Notes under the pieces: generated by a model
Told to the model about the DNA's origin: nothing
Seen by the model: the letters and a program-made list of their open reading frames with translations, nothing else
The model's database searches: none
Shown: positions 35,136 to 44,678 of the stretch, piece by piece
Layout: each line of letters starts with the position of its first letter
Position numbering within the stretch: position 1 is the stretch's first letter
DNA from: Novosphingobium sp. Leaf2
GTDB taxonomy: Bacteria > Pseudomonadota > Alphaproteobacteria > Sphingomonadales > Sphingomonadaceae
Assembly: GCF_001421325.1 (NCBI RefSeq)
Contig: NZ_LMJY01000012.1
Location: 62,001-126,000, forward strand
Direction: 5' to 3'
Length of the DNA stretch: 64,000 bases
Program-made: the position numbers and the translations under genes

Positions 35136-36351
35136 GCGCTGCCACCATGGGGGGGACGCCCAGATATTCCGGCAGACGGGCCAGCGCCGCATCCCAGCTG
35201 GCGTGCTGCACGATCCATTCACGTGCGGCGGTGCCCAGAACGCGCGCCGTATCGGGCACATGCGCCAGATCGATGATCGCCTGCGCCATCGCCGCGTTGC
35301 TCTCGCGCACGGCAAAGTGGCGACCGTCTACAGCGTCTATGCCGATCGCAGCCCCCGGTGAGAGGACAACCGGCAGCGCCATCGCCATAGCTTCCAGAAC
35401 CTTGTTCTGCACCCCGCGCGCGATCTCCAGCGGCACCAGCGCGACATCGGCAGCGGCGAGCCAGGGACGGATATCTTCAACCCGGCCCCATACGTGCACG
35501 CCGCCCCGCCCGTCATGTGCGGCCAGCGCAGCAGGCGGATTGCGACCGACGATGTGCAAGCTCGCGTCCGGGCATACCTCGCGCACCAGCGGCAGGATGC
35601 GGTCGATCGCGCGGGTGGCAGCGGCAATGTTGGGGGCGTAATCCATCTGTCCGGTAAAGACGATGCGGGGTGCGCCGTGTGCGGTCATGCGTGGCTCCGG
35701 CAAGACGGTCACCGGATCGAAACCGACGGCGTCCATGCCGTTGCCCATCGCCTGCACGTTGCCGAAAGGACCTGGCAGCCGGGAGCGCAGCAACTGCGCC
35801 TCCGCCTCGCTGACCAGCAAGGTCACATCTGCCAGCCTGGCGATACGCGCTTCTTCCGCGCGCAGCAGCCGGCCTTCGCGCCGTTCCATCCAGCCACGCG
35901 GCCCTTTGCTTTTCGCCCCGTAGGCATCGAACTTGGCCGAATCGACATCGACGAGATCGGCGATGACGCGACCGGTGAAACCCGCCGGCACGTACTGCCC
36001 CATTTGGCCGGAGAACAGCAAAATCGTGTCGATCGGATGGCGCGCCAAAGTCTGCCGCACGTATGCCTTCAGACGCCGGTCATGAAATGCGGTCAGGCTG
36101 ACGGGACGCCTGCGGGCCAGCGCCTGCGCCGCTGCTACCGGCAGGGGACGGGTGCGCCGGATCAGGCAGTAACTGGCGGCAAGCGCGGCAAGGTCGGGCT
36201 CACTGGCATGATCGTGCGCGTCATCGGCAAAGGTGCCCACGTGCACCGGTGCGATGTGCGCCACCGCCTTGAGCACGTGGTGGGAACGGATCTTGTCACC
36301 GCGATCCGGCGGAAACGGGATGCGGTGCGACAGGAACAGGATGTCGCCCAT
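35128..36351 (-). CDS. XrtA/PEP-CTERM-associated glycosyltransferase (TIGR03087-type)
   Basis: 407-residue GT-B fold glycosyltransferase (GT4-like), proposed to extend the EPS repeat unit in the cytoplasm. It opens with GDILFLSHRIPFPPDRGDKIRSHH, the hallmark of this XrtA-linked group. The donor-binding half has IVFTGQMDYAPN, LHIVGRNPPA, VHVWGRVEDIRPWLAAADVALVPL and GVQNKVLEAMAMALPVV. The ATG at 36351 shares a base with the femAB stop (TGATG). Confidence 0.93.
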   Translation of the reverse strand: MGDILFLSHRIPFPPDRGDKIRSHHVLKAVAHIAPVHVGTFADDAHDHASEPDLAALAASYCLIRRTRPLPVAAAQALARRRPVSLTAFHDRRLKAYVRQTLARHPIDTILLFSGQMGQYVPAGFTGRVIADLVDVDSAKFDAYGAKSKGPRGWMERREGRLLRAEEARIARLADVTLLVSEAEAQLLRSRLPGPFGNVQAMGNGMDAVGFDPVTVLPEPRMTAHGAPRIVFTGQMDYAPNIAAATRAIDRILPLVREVCPDASLHIVGRNPPAALAAHDGRGGVHVWGRVEDIRPWLAAADVALVPLEIARGVQNKVLEAMAMALPVVLSPGAAIGIDAVDGRHFAVRESNAAMAQAIIDLAHVPDTARVLGTAAREWIVQHASWDAALARLPEYLGVPPMVAAHA

Positions 36352-37427
36352 CAGCCGATGCCGCGCGCGATCACCGGCCCCAGCCGGTTCGCCACCGCCA
36401 GCGGCAGGCGCTGCCACAGCTTGATCTGCAAAGACAGCTTGGCGCTGGCCGGATCGGCTTCGCGCGCCGCCGTGCCGGGCGCGGTCCAGCTGGCATAGGT
36501 CAGCGGTTCAGGCTCGAAACCCCAGTTGCGCTTGAAGTGATAGGCGCCGCTGTGCGTCTTGGAACGGCCGAAGTCGAACACGCTGGCGCCGCGTCGGCGC
36601 GCGTGCAGCATCAGTTCGTAATACATCCGGTCATTGGCGCGCAGCCGCCGTGCATCCCACGTGCCGCCGCCCCAGTAGGGCATCACCGCGCCCTGGTGAT
36701 AGACGCTGAGAACACTCGCCACAGCGCGGCCTTCATGGCGCACCGTCAGGATATCCGCGTCCGCGCCGAACCCGTCGATCACCGCATCGAACAGTGCGCG
36801 CGGAAAAATCGGTGTGCCCAGATTGCGATAGCTTTGGCACAGGACGCTGTAATGCGCGGCCCGGTCCACCTCTGCGGTGCCCACGTCGATCGTCAAATCG
36901 ATGCCCAGCGAACGGCGCACTTCGGCGCGCTGCTTGCGCGGGATTGCCGTTAGCTGCGCTTCGTCATCCGCCGCCAGCGGGCGCGCGAAGTTGCAGTGCG
37001 CTTCGGTCTTGATCGTCCACCCCGCCCCGCCCTGCGGCAGCACGCCGCCGCGCAGTTCGATCGCGGGGCACGAGCGGCGGCGCGCCAGTTCTTCCAGCGC
37101 GGCGAACATGGCGTAGGGGTCTTCCCGGTCGTTGACCAGCAGGCCACCGCCCACGGCAAAGCCGGTGGAGGCCAGCAGACGCCCGAACACCGGCGAATGG
37201 ATCATGTCGAGCGGCAGGAACGCGATGATCTCTCCGCCACGCTCCTGCACCAGCGCCAGCGCCTCGTTTCCGGTGGCCTGCGCTACCGAGACGAACCAGG
37301 CAGGGCGATGGAACGGCGTGCCCTGCGGGTGGCGCGCCACGAAGCCTTCAAGCCGGGCGCGTTTGTCCGCGTCGCGCAGGTCGATCAGGCGCACCTCAGA
37401 CACGGTGGGCACGAACGGAGCGTTCAT
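36351..37427 (-). CDS. FemAB family XrtA/PEP-CTERM-associated protein
   Basis: 358-residue double-GNAT FemAB/FemX-like protein of the PEP-CTERM-linked group. FemAB homologues transfer amino-acyl groups from tRNA or other carriers to glycan precursors. Motifs include GTPFHRPAWFVSVA at the N-terminus, PRKQRAEVRRSLG in the middle, and a C-terminal YWGGGTWDARRLRANDRMYYELM followed by FDFGRSKTHSGAYHFKRNWG. It overlaps both neighbours by 1-4 bases in the EPS operon, so a role in decorating EPS is likely. Confidence 0.92.
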   Translation of the reverse strand: MNAPFVPTVSEVRLIDLRDADKRARLEGFVARHPQGTPFHRPAWFVSVAQATGNEALALVQERGGEIIAFLPLDMIHSPVFGRLLASTGFAVGGGLLVNDREDPYAMFAALEELARRRSCPAIELRGGVLPQGGAGWTIKTEAHCNFARPLAADDEAQLTAIPRKQRAEVRRSLGIDLTIDVGTAEVDRAAHYSVLCQSYRNLGTPIFPRALFDAVIDGFGADADILTVRHEGRAVASVLSVYHQGAVMPYWGGGTWDARRLRANDRMYYELMLHARRRGASVFDFGRSKTHSGAYHFKRNWGFEPEPLTYASWTAPGTAAREADPASAKLSLQIKLWQRLPLAVANRLGPVIARGIG

Positions 37428-38302
37428 GCGGCCAGCGCAGGGGGCGGTGCGACCACCCGGCCCGCTTCGCGCGCGGCCAGTTCATCCATCCGGCCCCAAC
37501 GGAAATCGCCGATCAGGCGGGTGAGCTTGTCGGCCATCACGCCAAGGTTGGTGTAGTGGCGCAGCTTCGAGCGCAAGGGTGCGCCGGCCACGCGGGGCTG
37601 GCCGGGATCGACCTCCCACGGGTGGAAATAGAACACGGCGGGGCGCTGGTCCTCGCCGTTGACTTGCCGGATCGCCCAGCGCGAAAAGCCATACGGCAAC
37701 ACGCGGAAGAACCCGCCGCCGCCCGCCGCCAGCCGCCGTCCGGCGAACTGCGCAGTGGTCACGGGAATTTCCACGAGATCGCTGCCCGCCACCGGCTTGA
37801 AAGCAAAACGCGGCGCCTCGCGCCAGCCGTAATGGTCATGCGCGATGGGCGCGACGCTGGAACTGTAGGCATAGCCGACGTCAGCCAGCACATCGAACGC
37901 CCACGGCGTGCGCGCATCGATGGAGAAGCTGGGCGCGCGATACCCGGTTACGGGCTGCCCGGAGGCATCCTCGATCGCGGCGCGCGCCCGCGCGATGTCG
38001 GCCGCGAATTTGTCGGCACCCAGGCGAAACACCCGCTCATGGTCCCAGCCGTGGCTGGCAACTTCATGGCCCTGCTCCGCAATGCGGCGCAGCAATGCGG
38101 GATGGCGCTGCGCCACCCAGCCCAGCGTGAAGAACGTTCCCTTCACCCCGGCATCGGCAAACAGCTGCAGGATCGCATCGCAATTGCGCTCGACACGCGT
38201 GGTGAGGGCGTCCCAGTCCTTGCGGTCGATCACCTTTTCGAAGGCGCCCACCTGGAACCAGTCTTCCACGTCGACCGAAAGGCCGTTGATCAGGTCCGCC
38301 AT
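37424..38302 (-). CDS. XrtA system polysaccharide deacetylase
   Basis: 292-residue NodB-type deacetylase (carbohydrate esterase 4) with the extra C-terminal domain of the PEP-CTERM-linked family. The catalytic/metal motifs are SVDVEDWFQ (paired Asp), ASHGWDHERVF (metal His residues) and YRAPSFSI. PAVFYFHPWEVDPGQPR near residue 210 is the C-terminal signature. No signal peptide is seen, so it probably acts on cytoplasmic EPS intermediates or enters with a partner. It is coupled to femAB by a 4-base overlap. Confidence 0.93.
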   Translation of the reverse strand: MADLINGLSVDVEDWFQVGAFEKVIDRKDWDALTTRVERNCDAILQLFADAGVKGTFFTLGWVAQRHPALLRRIAEQGHEVASHGWDHERVFRLGADKFAADIARARAAIEDASGQPVTGYRAPSFSIDARTPWAFDVLADVGYAYSSSVAPIAHDHYGWREAPRFAFKPVAGSDLVEIPVTTAQFAGRRLAAGGGGFFRVLPYGFSRWAIRQVNGEDQRPAVFYFHPWEVDPGQPRVAGAPLRSKLRHYTNLGVMADKLTRLIGDFRWGRMDELAAREAGRVVAPPPALAA

Positions 38303-38315
38303 GGCGCAGGCTCCG

Positions 38316-39569
38316 TCAGGCGACCTGCCTGTGGCCGTCGCCGCTTTCGATCCATTCGATCAGCATCGTCAGCGTATGGCGCAGCGAGCGTTCGTTTTCG
38401 CCGAGACGCGCCTCCAGCCTCTCGGCACGCGCGTGCGCTTCTGCCAGTTCGGACTGCAAAGCAGCGAGCGCCTCGCCATGCCCGTTCGCGGCGCTGTCAT
38501 CGCGTTCCTGCACGGCGGCGGCAAGGTCCGCAATCGCAGCCTGCACCGCGCCGATCTGGGCATCGCGGTCCGCCAGGGCTGCTTCGATCAGCGCCGTCGC
38601 GTTGGCGGGATCCAGCATTTCACGTTGCGCAAGTGCTGCCTCAATCAACGCCGCATGATCGACAGGGTCGGCTGCCGGTGCCGCAAAATGCTGTGCGGGA
38701 GCAACCGGCTCAGCAGCGGCAACAGGCTCGTCCGTGGCGGCGACGACTTTGAGCGCACCATCGTCGCTCATCTCGGCCAGCACCTGCTCCAGCATGGCAA
38801 CGTCGATATGCGCGCGCCGGTCCACCGCGCCCAGCAGCAGCAGGCGGTTGACCAACTGGTTGATCCGGCGCGGAATGCCGCCCGTGGCCTCGTGAATGGC
38901 GGTGAACAGGGCCTCGTCGAAGCTGGGGTTGCCCTTCCAGCCCACGCACGTCAGGCGATGCTCGATATACGGCTTGATTTCTCGCACCTGCATCGCGCCC
39001 AGATGATGGGTGGCGATCACGCGCTGACGCAATTGCTCAAGCTGGTTGCTTTCCAGCAGTGTCTCGCGAAATTCCGGCTGGCCCAGCAGCAGGGTTTGCA
39101 ACAAAGGATGCGCGCCCAGCTGGAAGTTGGACAGCATGCGCAGTTCTTCCAGGGCGCTGACCGACAGCATCTGTGCCTCGTCCACGATCAGCAGGCAGCG
39201 CCGTCCCGCGCGGGCTTCTTCGTGGAAGAACGATTCCAGCGCGCCCAGGGCAGACGCCTTGTCGTGCCCGGAAACCTGCAGGCCGAACGACTGCGCGACG
39301 ATATGGACGATCTCTTCGCCATCGAGCGCGCTGGTTACGACGTTGGCCGCCGTCATGCGCGCCGGGTCGATCGTGGCCATCAGGTACGCGACCAGCGTGG
39401 ACTTGCCCGCGCCAACCTCGCCGGTAATCACCACGAAGCCTTCGCCTTGCGCCAGTCCGTATCCCAGATAGGACAGCGCCTTGCGGTGCGTGGCGCTCTC
39501 GAAATAGAACGCTGGGTCGGGGGTCAGCTGGAAGGGCCTTGCGTCGAGCCCGTAGAAGTCATCGAACAT
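38316..39569 (-). CDS. XrtA-associated AAA ATPase (ExeA-like)
   Basis: 417-residue ATPase of the group found in PEP-CTERM EPS loci. MFDDFYGLDARPFQLTPDPAFYF is the typical opening. Walker A is TGEVGAGKSTLV (about residue 50) and Walker B is CLLIVDEAQML. The last about 130 residues form a coiled-coil-like Ala/Glu-rich tail containing a near-repeated ALIEAALAQRE / ALIEAALADRD segment. It probably supports assembly of the export complex; its client is unknown. Thirteen bases separate it from each operon neighbour. Confidence 0.92.
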   Translation of the reverse strand: MFDDFYGLDARPFQLTPDPAFYFESATHRKALSYLGYGLAQGEGFVVITGEVGAGKSTLVAYLMATIDPARMTAANVVTSALDGEEIVHIVAQSFGLQVSGHDKASALGALESFFHEEARAGRRCLLIVDEAQMLSVSALEELRMLSNFQLGAHPLLQTLLLGQPEFRETLLESNQLEQLRQRVIATHHLGAMQVREIKPYIEHRLTCVGWKGNPSFDEALFTAIHEATGGIPRRINQLVNRLLLLGAVDRRAHIDVAMLEQVLAEMSDDGALKVVAATDEPVAAAEPVAPAQHFAAPAADPVDHAALIEAALAQREMLDPANATALIEAALADRDAQIGAVQAAIADLAAAVQERDDSAANGHGEALAALQSELAEAHARAERLEARLGENERSLRHTLTMLIEWIESGDGHRQVA

Positions 39570-39582
39570 CGCGTATTTCCCT

Positions 39583-41316
39583 TTAGAAACTGTAGCGCAG
39601 GCCGGCGAGCGCCGAGGCGCTCCACAAGTCGTCGATTGCGGGGGTCTTGTAGTTCACGCCGTCGATACCGATCGCCAGCGTGCCGCGCAGGCGCGGCGCG
39701 AAGTTGCGGTAATAGCTGGCGGACGCGCCGTACCCGGAGGCATCGCGGCTCGCCAGATCGTCGCTGGTGATCCAGTTGGCATAGACGCTGGCCGACCAGC
39801 CCGCCTGCCGGCCAAGCTCGCCGCCCACGAACGCGGTGAGCCAGTAATTCTCGTCCGTCGCGCCGTCAGCCGCCGCCAGCACGGTGCCGCGCGCGGCAAT
39901 ATATTTGCGGTTGTCATACCCCGCGCCGACCCCGGCATTGAGACGGCCCAGCTTGACCGAATAGCTGGCGGTCACGCCGCGCCCGCGGAACACAGAGGAG
40001 CGCACCGAACCCAGCGCGCCGGACAGGCAGTTGCCGCCATCCAGGGTCGCCACGCAGCCGCGCAAATCGCCGGTGATCGGATCGCGCACCACCTCGAAAT
40101 CGTCTGGCAGCGCGCCGATCAACCGGTTGAGCTGGCCGCCGAAGCCCGAAATGCCATCGTAGACGGTAACGCTCAGCTGGCTGCGATCGTTGGGCGCCCA
40201 AGCCAGATTGCCGCCATAGCTCATCGAACCATAGCGCCGGCCCACGTGCGCGGATAGCGAGGTGCGCGGGCTTGGCCGCCACATCACCGCCACGTCCCAG
40301 ATCAGCCCGCTGACATCGTAGGCCAGCTGGCGCGGGACGGACTTGTCCGTGACGTAGCGGCCATTGGACCCGATCACCGGCAAGCCGGTGGCATCGCGCA
40401 CGGCATCACGGCTGGAAACTTCCACATCCTCATAGCCCAACGCGCCCACCACCTGCACCGAATGGCTGACCGGCACGGTGACGAGCCCGCGCGCCTGCAT
40501 GTCGCGCACGCGCTGGTCGAGGTTGGAGATGTCTTCCTGATAGAAACTGCCCGCCGTGCCGATCCCGACCGGCAGGAGCGTGCCCGGCGCGAAGCCGGCC
40601 TGCGCGTCGGCAGACTGCACCACGCTCTTGTCGAACACGTCGGTTGCACCGCTGGTCAAACGTGACCGGTCGGACTGGTCGATCTTGGTGAAGCCGGCAC
40701 GGTAGTTCGCCGATACGTCCAGATCACCCACCCGTGTCGCCACGGACGGGCCGGCGTAGACCGAGTAGATGTTGGTGCGCCCGTTGCCGGACAGAGCGCC
40801 CGCTGGCAGCGCCGAGGTTCCGCCCTGGATATTGGCCTGGGTGGCAAGTGCGCCGGCTTCCACCGTAACGCCGCGCGTCAGCGTGGTGTAGCCACGCACG
40901 ATGCCGCTGATAGCATCGCCGCTGCCGGCATTCTTGCCCCACCCGAACTGATGCTCATACCGCACCGACGCAGACACCGCGTTGTTGCGCCCCGAAATCG
41001 ACGCGTCCACGCCCACGGCGGCCTGGGTATACGTCAACACGTCACTGCGCGGCGAAAGCTGGGCGGAGACGATCTGGTCGATCTCGATATACGGGCGCAC
41101 TTCCACGCGCTTGGCGCCCTGCCCGCGACCCTTGCCGCCGCGCCGCGTGCCGCGTTCCGCCTTGCCGGGCGCGGCGTCCGATGCGCCGGCGCTGCTGCCT
41201 CCGGCGTTGCCCGCCCCGCTATCGCCCATTGCCTGGGCCTGGACGGTAAACGGCATCGTCATCACGGCGATCGCGAGCGCCGACACCAGCGCGGTCGATA
41301 CACGCAACCCGATCAT
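39583..41316 (-). CDS. XrtA/PEP-CTERM-associated outer-membrane beta-barrel protein
   Basis: 577 residues with a Sec signal peptide (VSALAIAVMTMPFTVQAQA), a low-complexity Gly/Ser/Ala plus Arg/Lys/Gly linker (about residues 32-72) and a long beta-rich domain. That domain shows alternating strands and ends in LAGLRYSF, with the terminal Phe expected of outer-membrane barrels. It corresponds to the TIGR03016-type PEP-CTERM-associated barrel, presumably the EPS or partner outer-membrane component. The ATG at 41316 overlaps the kinase stop (ATGA). Confidence 0.88.
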   Translation of the reverse strand: MIGLRVSTALVSALAIAVMTMPFTVQAQAMGDSGAGNAGGSSAGASDAAPGKAERGTRRGGKGRGQGAKRVEVRPYIEIDQIVSAQLSPRSDVLTYTQAAVGVDASISGRNNAVSASVRYEHQFGWGKNAGSGDAISGIVRGYTTLTRGVTVEAGALATQANIQGGTSALPAGALSGNGRTNIYSVYAGPSVATRVGDLDVSANYRAGFTKIDQSDRSRLTSGATDVFDKSVVQSADAQAGFAPGTLLPVGIGTAGSFYQEDISNLDQRVRDMQARGLVTVPVSHSVQVVGALGYEDVEVSSRDAVRDATGLPVIGSNGRYVTDKSVPRQLAYDVSGLIWDVAVMWRPSPRTSLSAHVGRRYGSMSYGGNLAWAPNDRSQLSVTVYDGISGFGGQLNRLIGALPDDFEVVRDPITGDLRGCVATLDGGNCLSGALGSVRSSVFRGRGVTASYSVKLGRLNAGVGAGYDNRKYIAARGTVLAAADGATDENYWLTAFVGGELGRQAGWSASVYANWITSDDLASRDASGYGASASYYRNFAPRLRGTLAIGIDGVNYKTPAIDDLWSASALAGLRYSF

Positions 41317-42317
41317 CCCTTGTATCCGTAGTACGAGCCGAACCGCCGCCCGCTGGGGCTGAACTGCGCGGCATTGAGCAGCAGTTGCACGTTCGGGCAG
41401 GCGCCCAGCAGCGATATCGCGTCGTCCAGCGCGCCGCGCCCGGTCTGGTCCGCGCGCACGATCACCATCGTCTGGCCCACATACTTGGCAAGCTCGGCAG
41501 CGGGCGAGGCTGACAGCGCAGGCGGCGAATCGAAGATCACCATGCGGTTGGGCGCGCCTTGCGTCAGCCTGTCCAGCACGTGCGCGGTGCGCGAGCTGGA
41601 CAGGTATTCGCTGTCGTGGCTGGTGGTGTCGCCAGCAGGCAGCACCCACAAGCCGGGAATGTCGGTGCCCAGCACGCAGTCGGCCACGTCGATGCTGTCA
41701 TCCATAAGCGCGTCCATCAGGCCCGGACCGCCCGGCAGACCCAGCGCGGACAGGATCGAAGGCTTGGCAAAGTCCGCGTCCACCAGCAGCACTTCGCTCT
41801 CCTTCTCCGCCGCGATCGACAGCGCCAGGTTGAGCGAGCAGTACGTCTTGCCTTCACCGGGATGCGGCGAAGAAACGAGGATGCGCTGCGCCATCGGCCC
41901 GGCCTTCTGGCGGCGCAGATCCGCTGCCTGCACCAGCAGCTGGCGCTTGACGATGCGAAACTCTTCGAGAAGTTCAGTGACGGTGCCTTCAGGCACGATC
42001 AGCCCCTGCTCGCGCAAGTGTTCGCGATCCACGCGGTGCGTTTCGCCGTTGAAGTGCGCAGGCTCGATCTCGGGCTCGGGCTCGGCTTGCGCCGGGGCAA
42101 AGCTGGCCGGGGCGGCAGACGCGATCGGTTTTGCCGCCGGCACCGCACGCGCTTGCGGAAGGGGTGCCGGCGCGCGCCGGGGCGGCACGTCCGGGAACGC
42201 GGCGGGACGCGCCAGGAAATTGTTGAGGTCGAAGCGGCCTGCCGCGCGCTCGAACAGCGAATCGCCTTCCTGCTCGTCGCTTTGCGGGGGCACGGGGATC
42301 TTGCGGTGATCGGTCAT
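41313..42317 (-). CDS. XrtA-associated tyrosine autokinase (CpsD/CapB-like)
   Basis: 334-residue bacterial tyrosine kinase controlling EPS polymerisation with the chain-length protein. After a Pro/Ala-rich N-terminus, the kinase core has Walker A SSPHPGEGKTYCSLNLA, Walker A' VLLVDADFAKPS and Walker B MVIFDSPPAL. The C-terminus GSYYGYKG supplies a short tyrosine cluster for autophosphorylation. The activating membrane partner is the adjacent Wzz-like protein, 10 bp upstream. Confidence 0.94.
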   Translation of the reverse strand: MTDHRKIPVPPQSDEQEGDSLFERAAGRFDLNNFLARPAAFPDVPPRRAPAPLPQARAVPAAKPIASAAPASFAPAQAEPEPEIEPAHFNGETHRVDREHLREQGLIVPEGTVTELLEEFRIVKRQLLVQAADLRRQKAGPMAQRILVSSPHPGEGKTYCSLNLALSIAAEKESEVLLVDADFAKPSILSALGLPGGPGLMDALMDDSIDVADCVLGTDIPGLWVLPAGDTTSHDSEYLSSSRTAHVLDRLTQGAPNRMVIFDSPPALSASPAAELAKYVGQTMVIVRADQTGRGALDDAISLLGACPNVQLLLNAAQFSPSGRRFGSYYGYKG

Positions 42318-42327
42318 GTCAGTTCCC

Positions 42328-43851
42328 TCAGGCCACCATGCCGCGCTGGACGAATTCCGCAGCGAGCAACACGACGAACAATCCGCCTAGCGCGGCGGTC
42401 CCCGCATAGAAGTATTTCAGGCGTTTGGCACGCAGCGCCCGCGCGCCATCGGTCAGGCTGTGCGATATCGCGCCAAGCACGGGAAGGCCCGTCGCCCGCT
42501 CCAGACTGCCAGTGGTGGCGAACACCGAGCGGACCTTGCCCAATGCGAATGCCGCCGCGCAGCCGCCCGCCAGCCCGGCCATCAACACGCCCAGCAACAG
42601 GATCGGACGGTTGGGCGCCACGGGCTTGCGCGGGGTCGTGGGCGGATCGACCACCTCGAACTTCACCGCTTCGCGCCCGGTCTTCACTTCGCCGCGCAGG
42701 CGCAGTTCCTCACGGTCCTGCAGCAGCTTGTCATACTGCTGGCGCAGCACGTCATAGTCGCGGTTGATGCGCTGCGCCTCGCTCGCCAGCTCCGGGTCCT
42801 GGATCGCGGACGCGGTGGCAGCCGCGATGTCAGACTGCAGTGCCGCCTTGCGCGATTGCAGCGCCTGCACGTTCGCCTGCCGCTCGGCCCGGATGGACTG
42901 GAGCGAGCTGTAGGCCGGGTTGATCGTGCCGCCCCCGCTTGCCGCCTCCTGCGAAGCCGCGCCGCGCAGGGCCGCGACCTGGTTCTTCGCGGCGATCACG
43001 TCGGGGTGATTGTCGGTCAGACCGCGTGCGCGCATGGCTGACAAGTCTGCCTGCGCACGGGCCAGTGCCGACTGGGCGCCGCCATCGGCGGTGCCACCGG
43101 CGATTGTGCGCGGGGTTCCCGAAAGCTGCCCGTCGATCGCAGCGAGCGCGCTTTGCGCGGCGCCCAAATCCGCCTCGATGTCGCGCAAGGACGCGCGCGA
43201 GGTTTCCAGACGCTGCACCATCGCGGCGCCCCCCAGCGCCATTTCGGGGTGCTGCGCCTCGAATGCGGTGCGCTTGCTTTCCGCCGACTCCAGTTCGCGT
43301 TCGCGGGCCTGCAGCTGCTGGTTCACGAAGGTCATGGTTTCCGCCATGTCGCCCCGGTCACCGGACAGGTTTTCCTCGCGAAAGATGTCGATCAGCTTCT
43401 GGGCGATATTCTGCGCCAGGACCGCCTTTTCGGCGTCGGAGAACGAGCTTTGGTCCGCTCTGGCGGTGATCTCGAACAGATTGTCTTCCTGGCTGACGAC
43501 CTTGACGTTGTCGCCCAGCTTCAGGACGGCGGCTTCCATCTGCTTGGGATTTTCGATGGTGTCGCCAATCCGGGTGGCGCGCACCACCTTTTCCAGATTG
43601 ACCGCGCTGGTCAGCGTCTGGCGGATGCGTTCGATGTCACGCTTCTTGTCCGCGCTGCTGATGCCCACCTGTTCTGCCAAAGCATCGTCCAGCTGGATGA
43701 ATATCCGCGCTTGCGATTCGTAGGCGTTGGGGATCAGCGCCACCACCAGCCAGCCGACCAGGCAGATCGCCCAGGCTACCGCCAGCGCGATCCAGCGGCG
43801 ATGCCACACGCTGTGCAGCGCGCTCAACAGTTCTTCGTACAAGGTGTCCAT
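42328..43851 (-). CDS. XrtA system polysaccharide chain-length determinant (Wzz/PCP family)
   Basis: 507-residue inner-membrane co-polymerase. The Wzz domain has a first helix (IALAVAWAICLVGWLVVALI, about residues 20-40). A long periplasmic coiled-coil region (about 150-380) follows, then a GNVR/PCP-like region ending DPPTTPRKPVAPNRP and a second membrane helix. The C-terminal hydrophobic end is YAGTAALGGLFVVLLAAEF. It sets EPS chain length and activates the adjacent tyrosine kinase. It starts 15 bp after the export lipoprotein gene. Confidence 0.93.
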   Translation of the reverse strand: MDTLYEELLSALHSVWHRRWIALAVAWAICLVGWLVVALIPNAYESQARIFIQLDDALAEQVGISSADKKRDIERIRQTLTSAVNLEKVVRATRIGDTIENPKQMEAAVLKLGDNVKVVSQEDNLFEITARADQSSFSDAEKAVLAQNIAQKLIDIFREENLSGDRGDMAETMTFVNQQLQARERELESAESKRTAFEAQHPEMALGGAAMVQRLETSRASLRDIEADLGAAQSALAAIDGQLSGTPRTIAGGTADGGAQSALARAQADLSAMRARGLTDNHPDVIAAKNQVAALRGAASQEAASGGGTINPAYSSLQSIRAERQANVQALQSRKAALQSDIAAATASAIQDPELASEAQRINRDYDVLRQQYDKLLQDREELRLRGEVKTGREAVKFEVVDPPTTPRKPVAPNRPILLLGVLMAGLAGGCAAAFALGKVRSVFATTGSLERATGLPVLGAISHSLTDGARALRAKRLKYFYAGTAALGGLFVVLLAAEFVQRGMVA

Positions 43852-43866
43852 TACCGCCGGGCCGCC

Positions 43867-44511
43867 TTAGAACATGCTCTCGGGAATGATGATCACATCC
43901 CCGGGCGCCAGCATCACGTTGGCTTGCGCCTCGCCCTTCTTCAGCAGATCGCCTAGCCGCAGCTTGTATTCCTGCTGCTTGCCGGTGGCCTTATCGAAAC
44001 GGATCAGGCGGGCGCTGTTGGCCGCTGCGTATTCGGACAGGCCGCCCACCGCGATCATGGCATCCAGCACCGTCATGTTGGCGCGGTACGGGATCGACGC
44101 GGGCTTTTCCGTCGCGCCGACGATGCGGATCTGCTGGCTGAACGTGCCGGAAAAGCCATCGACGATCACCGATACCAGCGGATCCTCGATATATTGCGAA
44201 AGCTGCAGACGGATGTCCTGCGCCAGCATCGCGGGCGTCTTGCCCACGGCGGGCATGTCGGTGATGAGCGGCGTGGTGATGCGGCCATCGGGGCGCACCT
44301 GCACTTTCGCGCCCAGTTCCGGGTTGCGCCACACAAACACGGTCAGCTGGTCCAGCGGGCCGATGATGTAGTCCTCGCCCGGCCCTTCCTGCATCGAAAC
44401 GAACGCGGCGGGTGGCAGCTGTTTTGCCGGGCCAGCGCCCGCGCACCCGGTCAGAACAAGACTGGCCAGCGCGGCCGAGGCCAGGAAACGGGCTTGGCGA
44501 AACTGCGGCAT
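43867..44511 (-). CDS. XrtA/PEP-CTERM EPS export lipoprotein (Wza family)
   Basis: 214-residue outer-membrane polysaccharide export protein. The lipoprotein signal ends in the lipobox SLVLTGCAG (acylated Cys near residue 23). The Poly_export domain has YIIGPLDQLTVFVWRNPEL and VRPDGRITTPLI, then an SLBB domain with IRIVGATEKPASIPYR. LAPGDVIIIPESMF closes the protein as in Wza-like members. It is shorter than Wza, usual for this family. It is the first gene of the long operon ending at asnB. Confidence 0.94.
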   Translation of the reverse strand: MPQFRQARFLASAALASLVLTGCAGAGPAKQLPPAAFVSMQEGPGEDYIIGPLDQLTVFVWRNPELGAKVQVRPDGRITTPLITDMPAVGKTPAMLAQDIRLQLSQYIEDPLVSVIVDGFSGTFSQQIRIVGATEKPASIPYRANMTVLDAMIAVGGLSEYAAANSARLIRFDKATGKQQEYKLRLGDLLKKGEAQANVMLAPGDVIIIPESMF

Positions 44512-44678
44512 CGAAACGTCCCTGTCTTGTTCATTGCGCCCTGCGCTTGGCGAGGATCGCGAATTTCACCGCCCGGTATCAGGAAAAAGGGTGAACATTG
44601 CGTTAGCCTTGCATGGCTAATTCAACTGGTCCCGGATCGGGACAGTTACGCAAGGCAAATTAATGCGGTGTAGCAAGG
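44512..44678. promoter_or_regulatory. Probable EPS operon promoter region with two dyads
   Basis: 167 bases upstream of the export gene. It has two perfect 6-bp inverted repeats: TTAGCC-TTGCAT-GGCTAA (44603-44620) and GTCCCG-GAT-CGGGAC (44629-44643), 92-132 bp before the export start. These are plausible operators for the operon. I could not find a -24/-12 element with correct spacing; the nearest, in the end of the upstream gene, is one base short. Confidence 0.4.

Noticed and set aside
33870-35276. 468-codon plus-strand frame opposite xrtA
   Set aside because: Antisense to a gene with intact Cys/Arg/His exosortase residues; composition rich in His, Gln and Arg.
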